A DNA stretch of 18,502 bases from CAYNSB01 sp964399625. Lineage in GTDB: Bacteria; Planctomycetota; Phycisphaerae; Phycisphaerales; UBA1924. Below the pieces are notes generated by a model. The model was not told the DNA's origin. It did not search any database and saw only the letters and a list, made by a program, of their open reading frames with translations. The position numbers and the translations under genes were made by a program. Within the stretch, counting starts at the first letter, position 1. The number at the start of each line of letters is the position of its first letter. The stretch covers positions 1 to 18,502 of the forward strand of contig CAYNSB010000059.1 of NCBI GenBank assembly GCA_964399625.1. The letters run 5' to 3'. Positions 15,337-18,502 of this stretch are shown one piece after another.

Positions 15337-15341
15337 CGTTC

Positions 15342-17717
15342 ATGAGAGAGTTCCTTCGTCGTTCGCTCCGTCCGGCTGCGTTGGTCGCCGTGGCGGGGGT
15401 GGTTCTCGCGCCGTCGTGGGTCACGCCCGCGCTCGCCCAAGGCGTCGCGGAGCAGCCCGCGATCGTCGCGACTGCGGCACCCTCTCGAGCCGAGTGGTCG
15501 GCACGCCTGTGGAGCGTCGCGAACCTGGGCAAGGCCGAGGATGTCCTCGCGGCCCTCGACGCCGCCCCCAACGACCCGTCCCTCGCCGAGACCGTGCGTG
15601 CCCTTCGGGCCAACGTCGAGGCGCGCGAGAAGAAGCGTGCCGAGCAGACGGGCAAGATCCGCGAGGAGCTCGAGCGCTCCCTCGCCGAAGAGGGCAACGA
15701 CCTCTCGATCTCGTCCGCCCTCCGCTCGGCGGTCGCCCTGCAGATGCTCTCGGGCGACAAGAAGGCATTTCTGCAGGACGAGAAGATCAAGGGCCTCGTC
15801 GCCCGCGCCGCCACGTCCGCTCGCGCCGCCGAAACGCGTGGGGACTGGATGATGGCCAGCGAGCTCTACTACCGCCTCAACCTCCTCGTGGACGAGATGT
15901 CGTACAAGGACGATGTGCAGCGCGAGCGGCGCAGGCTGGAGATGATCCGCGCCTACGCCCCCCAGCGATTCTGGGAGCTTCGCAACGAACGCCGCAACGC
16001 CGAGATCGAGTACGTCAAGAAGCACCGCAAGCCGGAGCAGACCGCCAAGGCCGAGGGCGAGAGCGAGGACGACTTCCGTCCTCTGCCGCCGTACAACCCG
16101 GTGGGCGACGACTTCCGCGTGAAGCTCCAGGGCGTGGACGAGATCATGGTGGCGCGAGCGCTCGCCAACGCCGCGACCCGTCACGTCGAGCAGGTGCCGT
16201 GGGTCACGGTGCTGCGCGACGGGCTCGAGGCCGTGCGCACGCTCGTCACGACGGACGACCTTGTCCGGACGTTCCCGTCCCTCAAGGACGAGCGCGCTCG
16301 CGAGGCGTTCCTCCGCGTGCTGCGCGACGAGGATGAACGCCTCCAGGGCCTGAAGGCCGACGCCGGGCTCGGCGACCTGCAGCGCGTCATCGATCGCATC
16401 GCCGCGAGCAACGAGAAGTCCATCCGCCTGCCCCAGTACGTGCTCATGCACGAGTTCGGCAACGGCGGCATGGATGCCCTCGATGAGTTCAGCGCCATCA
16501 TCTGGCCCGACGAGATCGCTCGCTTCCAGCGCACCACCCAGGGCCACTTCTACGGCGTGGGCGTGCAGATCGAGCAGGACCCGCTCCAGAACGTTCGAGT
16601 CGTCACTCCCATCGACGGAACTCCCGCCCAGCGCGCGGGCATGCGCCGCGGCGACATCATCCGCAAGGTCGATGGCAACTCCACCGTCGGGTTCACGCTC
16701 GATCAGGCCGTGGACAACATCACGGGCCCCCTTGACACCAAGGTGAAGCTCACGATCGAACGAGAGGTGACGGGCGACGACGGCAAGCCCACGTCCAAGG
16801 AGCTCGAGTTCGAGCTCGTCCGCAAGCAGATCCCCGTGCACACGGTGCGTGGCTGGAAGCGCAACGGCCCGCACGAGGCGGATTGGGACTGGTTCATCGA
16901 TTCGACCCGGAAGGTCGGGTACGTGCGTCTGTCGCAGTTCGCCGAGCCCACCGCCGAGGACCTTCGCGCCGCGATCGACCGCATGAAGCAGGACGGCGTG
17001 CGCGGCGTGATCCTCGATCTCCGGTTCAATCCCGGCGGACTCCTGGACAAGGCCGTCGAGATCGCCAACCGCTTCATCGAGCCCACCCGCAACAATCAGT
17101 TCGCGGACGTCATCGTCTCAACGCACAAGAAGAACGGCGACGTCGTCGAGGCGCAGCGTGCCAAGCGCGGCGAGGCGACCCTCGCCGGGATTCCGATTGC
17201 GGTGCTGATCAACGAGGGCTCGGCCTCCGCCTCCGAGATCGTGTCGGGCGCGATCCAGGACTACGCCCGCGCCGGGCTCGTGAAGGCGATCGTCATCGGG
17301 CAGCGCTCCTACGGCAAGGGATCCGTGCAGAACGTCTGGCCCTTGCCTATCACCGGCGCGCAGGCCGCGATCAAGGTCACCACCAACTACTACCACCTGC
17401 CCGGCGGGCGACTCATCCACCGCCGCCCGGGGGCGACCGTCTGGGGCGTGGAGCCCGATCTGGCCGTCGAGATGCTGCCCGAGCAGGTCGTGGAGGCGCT
17501 CCGCCAGCGGGCCAACGCCGACGTCATTCTTGAGGACGGCACGCAGCCGAAGATCGGCGCCGACGCCAAGCCCGAGGAGCGAGCCACGGACACGGGCAAT
17601 CCGCTCGCCGGCCCCGACCTGCAGCTGCAGTTCGCGCTGGTGCTCCTCCAGTCTCAGGTCGATGCGCCCGAGCGTGCGCTCAGCGAGAAGTCCGGCGAGC
17701 GCCCCGCTCAGCCCTGA
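15342..17717 (+). CDS. Exported PDZ-S41 serine protease (C-terminal processing peptidase type)
   Basis: 791 residues from ATG 15342 (GGAGG five bases upstream). A signal peptide (MREFLRRSLRPAALVAVAG to TPALA, about residue 31) sends it across the inner membrane. Residues 32-400 are a long charged, mostly helical region (KAEDVLAALDAAPNDPSLAE, then many Arg/Glu-rich helices), clearly longer than the N-terminal domain of E. coli Tsp. A PDZ domain spans about 403-475 (FYGVGVQIEQDP, then TPAQRAGMRRGDIIRKVDG). The S41 core follows from about 527: YVRLSQFAEPTAEDL, ILDLRFNPGGLLDKAVEIAN, INEGSASASEIVSGAIQDYA with nucleophile Ser629 and Asp640, and GQRSYGKGSVQNVWPL with the general-base Lys659. Both catalytic residues align with Tsp Ser430 and Lys455. 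The C-terminal 70 residues are unremarkable. Such proteases trim or degrade periplasmic proteins. An intrinsic terminator follows the gene. Confidence 0.93.
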   Translation: MREFLRRSLRPAALVAVAGVVLAPSWVTPALAQGVAEQPAIVATAAPSRAEWSARLWSVANLGKAEDVLAALDAAPNDPSLAETVRALRANVEAREKKRAEQTGKIREELERSLAEEGNDLSISSALRSAVALQMLSGDKKAFLQDEKIKGLVARAATSARAAETRGDWMMASELYYRLNLLVDEMSYKDDVQRERRRLEMIRAYAPQRFWELRNERRNAEIEYVKKHRKPEQTAKAEGESEDDFRPLPPYNPVGDDFRVKLQGVDEIMVARALANAATRHVEQVPWVTVLRDGLEAVRTLVTTDDLVRTFPSLKDERAREAFLRVLRDEDERLQGLKADAGLGDLQRVIDRIAASNEKSIRLPQYVLMHEFGNGGMDALDEFSAIIWPDEIARFQRTTQGHFYGVGVQIEQDPLQNVRVVTPIDGTPAQRAGMRRGDIIRKVDGNSTVGFTLDQAVDNITGPLDTKVKLTIEREVTGDDGKPTSKELEFELVRKQIPVHTVRGWKRNGPHEADWDWFIDSTRKVGYVRLSQFAEPTAEDLRAAIDRMKQDGVRGVILDLRFNPGGLLDKAVEIANRFIEPTRNNQFADVIVSTHKKNGDVVEAQRAKRGEATLAGIPIAVLINEGSASASEIVSGAIQDYARAGLVKAIVIGQRSYGKGSVQNVWPLPITGAQAAIKVTTNYYHLPGGRLIHRRPGATVWGVEPDLAVEMLPEQVVEALRQRANADVILEDGTQPKIGADAKPEERATDTGNPLAGPDLQLQFALVLLQSQVDAPERALSEKSGERPAQP

Positions 17718-17744
17718 CCGCGGCCACAATGCAGTGTTCACCCC

Positions 17745-17778
17745 AAGGGCTCCCGCGTGCGGGGGCCTTTGTTTCTTT
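17745..17778 (+). terminator. Rho-independent terminator after the S41 protease gene
   Basis: AAGGGCTCCCGC (17745-17756) pairs with GCGGGGGCCTTT (17759-17770), with two G-U pairs and the innermost pairs open to form the loop. A T-rich run (TTTGTTTCTTT, 17768-17778) follows. It begins 27 bases after the protease stop. It is the only convincing intrinsic terminator in the window. Confidence 0.85.
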
Positions 17779-17797
17779 GACGTGGAACCGCTACCGT
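17769..17797 (+). promoter_or_regulatory. Candidate pdhA promoter overlapping the terminator T-tract
   Basis: TTGTTT (17769-17774), a 17-bp spacer, and TACCGT (17792-17797) resemble a weak sigma-70-type promoter, 42 bases before the pdhA ATG. The -35-like box is formed by the terminator T-run. Inferred from spacing and motif only. Confidence 0.3.
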
Positions 17798-17839
17798 TGG
17801 GGACCGGGCATCGAGAACCCTGACCCCCACGAATCCCCA

Positions 17840-18502
17840 ATGACCATGACACCCACCAAGCCGCTCTCCGCTCCCAAGGGCGAGGCGCGTCCCTCCTCCC
17901 TCGTTCCGGATTCCACCCTCATCGCGTGGCTCCGCGACATGATGCTGATCCGGGAGTTCGAGAACCGCTGCGCACAGCAGTACCAGCAGGCCAAGATCGG
18001 CGGCTTCTGCCACCTGTACACCGGTCAGGAGGCCGTCGCGGTGGGCACCATCCGCTCACTGGAGCCCGACGATCCGATCGTGCACGCCTACCGCGACCAC
18101 GGGCATGCCCTCGCTCGAGGCATGGATCCCAAGGCATGCATGGCCGAAATGTTCGGCAAGATCACCGGGTGCGCCAAGGGCAAGGGCGGGTCGATGCACA
18201 TGTTCGACAAGCCCCACTGGTTCTTCGGCGGGCACGGCATCGTCGGCGCGCAGACGCCGCTGGGCACCGGGCTGGCCTTCGCGGCTCGGTACGAGTGGGA
18301 GGTCCTCGGCAAAGCCCTAGACGGCACCAAAGCCAAGAAGAAAGTCGCCCTCGCGTTCCTCGGCGACGGCGCACTCAACCAGGGCGCCCTCCATGAAGCT
18401 ATGAACCTCGCTGGGCTGTGGAACATCCCCGTCATCTACATCGTCGAGAACAACGGGTACTCGATGGGCACCAGCATCGAGCGCGGCACGACCATGGCGC
18501 AC
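17840..18502 (+). CDS. pdhA: Pyruvate dehydrogenase E1 component, alpha subunit (3' end beyond window)
   Basis: The first 221 codons are present and the frame stays open at the window edge. With the beta subunit, E1 alpha binds thiamine diphosphate and decarboxylates pyruvate for the pyruvate dehydrogenase complex. After a Pro/Ser-rich leader of about 25 residues come LRDMMLIREFENRCAQQYQ and GFCHLYTGQEAVAVGTI, then AYRDHGHALARG. Next are KGKGGSMHMFDK and FFGGHGIVGAQTPLGTGLAFA, followed by the thiamine diphosphate motif: GDG at 175-177 and the NN pair at 204-205 in IYIVENNGYSMGT. These are all hallmark E1 alpha segments; AcoA and branched-chain E1 alpha are related alternatives, but the match to pyruvate E1 is closer. 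ATG 17840 is used; ATG 17846 is possible, and neither has a clear Shine-Dalgarno. It follows a terminator, so it probably begins a new unit, with E1 beta expected downstream. Confidence 0.9.
   Translation, partial: MTMTPTKPLSAPKGEARPSSLVPDSTLIAWLRDMMLIREFENRCAQQYQQAKIGGFCHLYTGQEAVAVGTIRSLEPDDPIVHAYRDHGHALARGMDPKACMAEMFGKITGCAKGKGGSMHMFDKPHWFFGGHGIVGAQTPLGTGLAFAARYEWEVLGKALDGTKAKKKVALAFLGDGALNQGALHEAMNLAGLWNIPVIYIVENNGYSMGTSIERGTTMAH

Noticed and set aside
15202..15345. A 47-codon frame starting MEHRVWQVRN whose TGA overlaps the S41 ATG
   Set aside because: The ATG-TGA overlap looks like a coupled leader peptide, but its start codon lies inside the TATCAT promoter-like element, so it would not be in the transcript. 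It has no recognisable homology and becomes Arg-rich and low in complexity. Kept only as a possibility.
14973..16874. Long minus-strand frame (633 codons) opposite the S41 protease
   Set aside because: Antisense shadow caused by codon bias; no signal peptide or family motif, and the plus strand is a clear PDZ-S41 protease.
1..18502. Mobile elements, phage genes, CRISPR arrays or defence systems
   Set aside because: I saw no transposase, integrase, direct-repeat array, nuclease-toxin pair or similar signature; the tRNA-Arg is not flanked by an integrase or a duplicated tRNA end.

Overview
The window is GC-rich, densely packed bacterial DNA. Gene content points to an aerobic Gram-negative bacterium with peptidoglycan: a heptose isomerase of LPS or surface-glycan type, a MurNAc recycling cassette, homogentisate-type tyrosine breakdown, and a pyruvate dehydrogenase E1 alpha. 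The overall flavour (long secreted M16 and S41 peptidases, TIM-barrel epimerase-like protein, very few TAA stops) fits a planctomycete, perhaps a Phycisphaerae-like lineage, but this is inference. A run of ten Ns marks an assembly gap, so this is probably a draft or metagenome-derived contig.

Layout. Positions 1-211 hold the end of 4-hydroxyphenylpyruvate dioxygenase, followed closely by gmhA (233-814). Converging on it is a lipoprotein-like alpha/beta hydrolase (830-2335, minus) containing the N gap. Divergent from that is homogentisate 1,2-dioxygenase (2403-3848, plus), which catalyses the step after HPPD in tyrosine catabolism but carries an in-frame TAA at 3357-3359, just before all three expected iron ligands. 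A small membrane-anchored coiled-coil protein follows (3912-4460).

Positions 4725-8540 form a tight three-gene cassette: a sodium:solute symporter, anmK and murQ. The last two enzymes turn anhydro-MurNAc into MurNAc-6-phosphate and then GlcNAc-6-phosphate, so the symporter is a good candidate importer of the sugar. An exported M16 zinc peptidase follows (8609-11365).

A divergent pair comes next: a xylose-isomerase-like TIM-barrel protein (11378-12196, minus) and a four-helix membrane protein (12226-12810, plus). The membrane protein gene overlaps nth (endonuclease III) by 4 bp. The end of nth runs into a tRNA-Arg(CCG) on the opposite strand. Then come an MFS-type transporter (about 13803-15095), an exported PDZ-S41 protease (15342-17717), a clear intrinsic terminator, and the first 221 codons of pyruvate dehydrogenase E1 alpha.

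I see no phage, insertion sequence, CRISPR array or obvious defence system. The observations most worth following are the nonsense codon in homogentisate dioxygenase, the symporter-AnmK-MurQ cassette with a divergent AnmK active site, an unusual cysteine pattern in Nth, and a recurring TACNNT element upstream of gene starts, including a back-to-back pair that looks leaderless.
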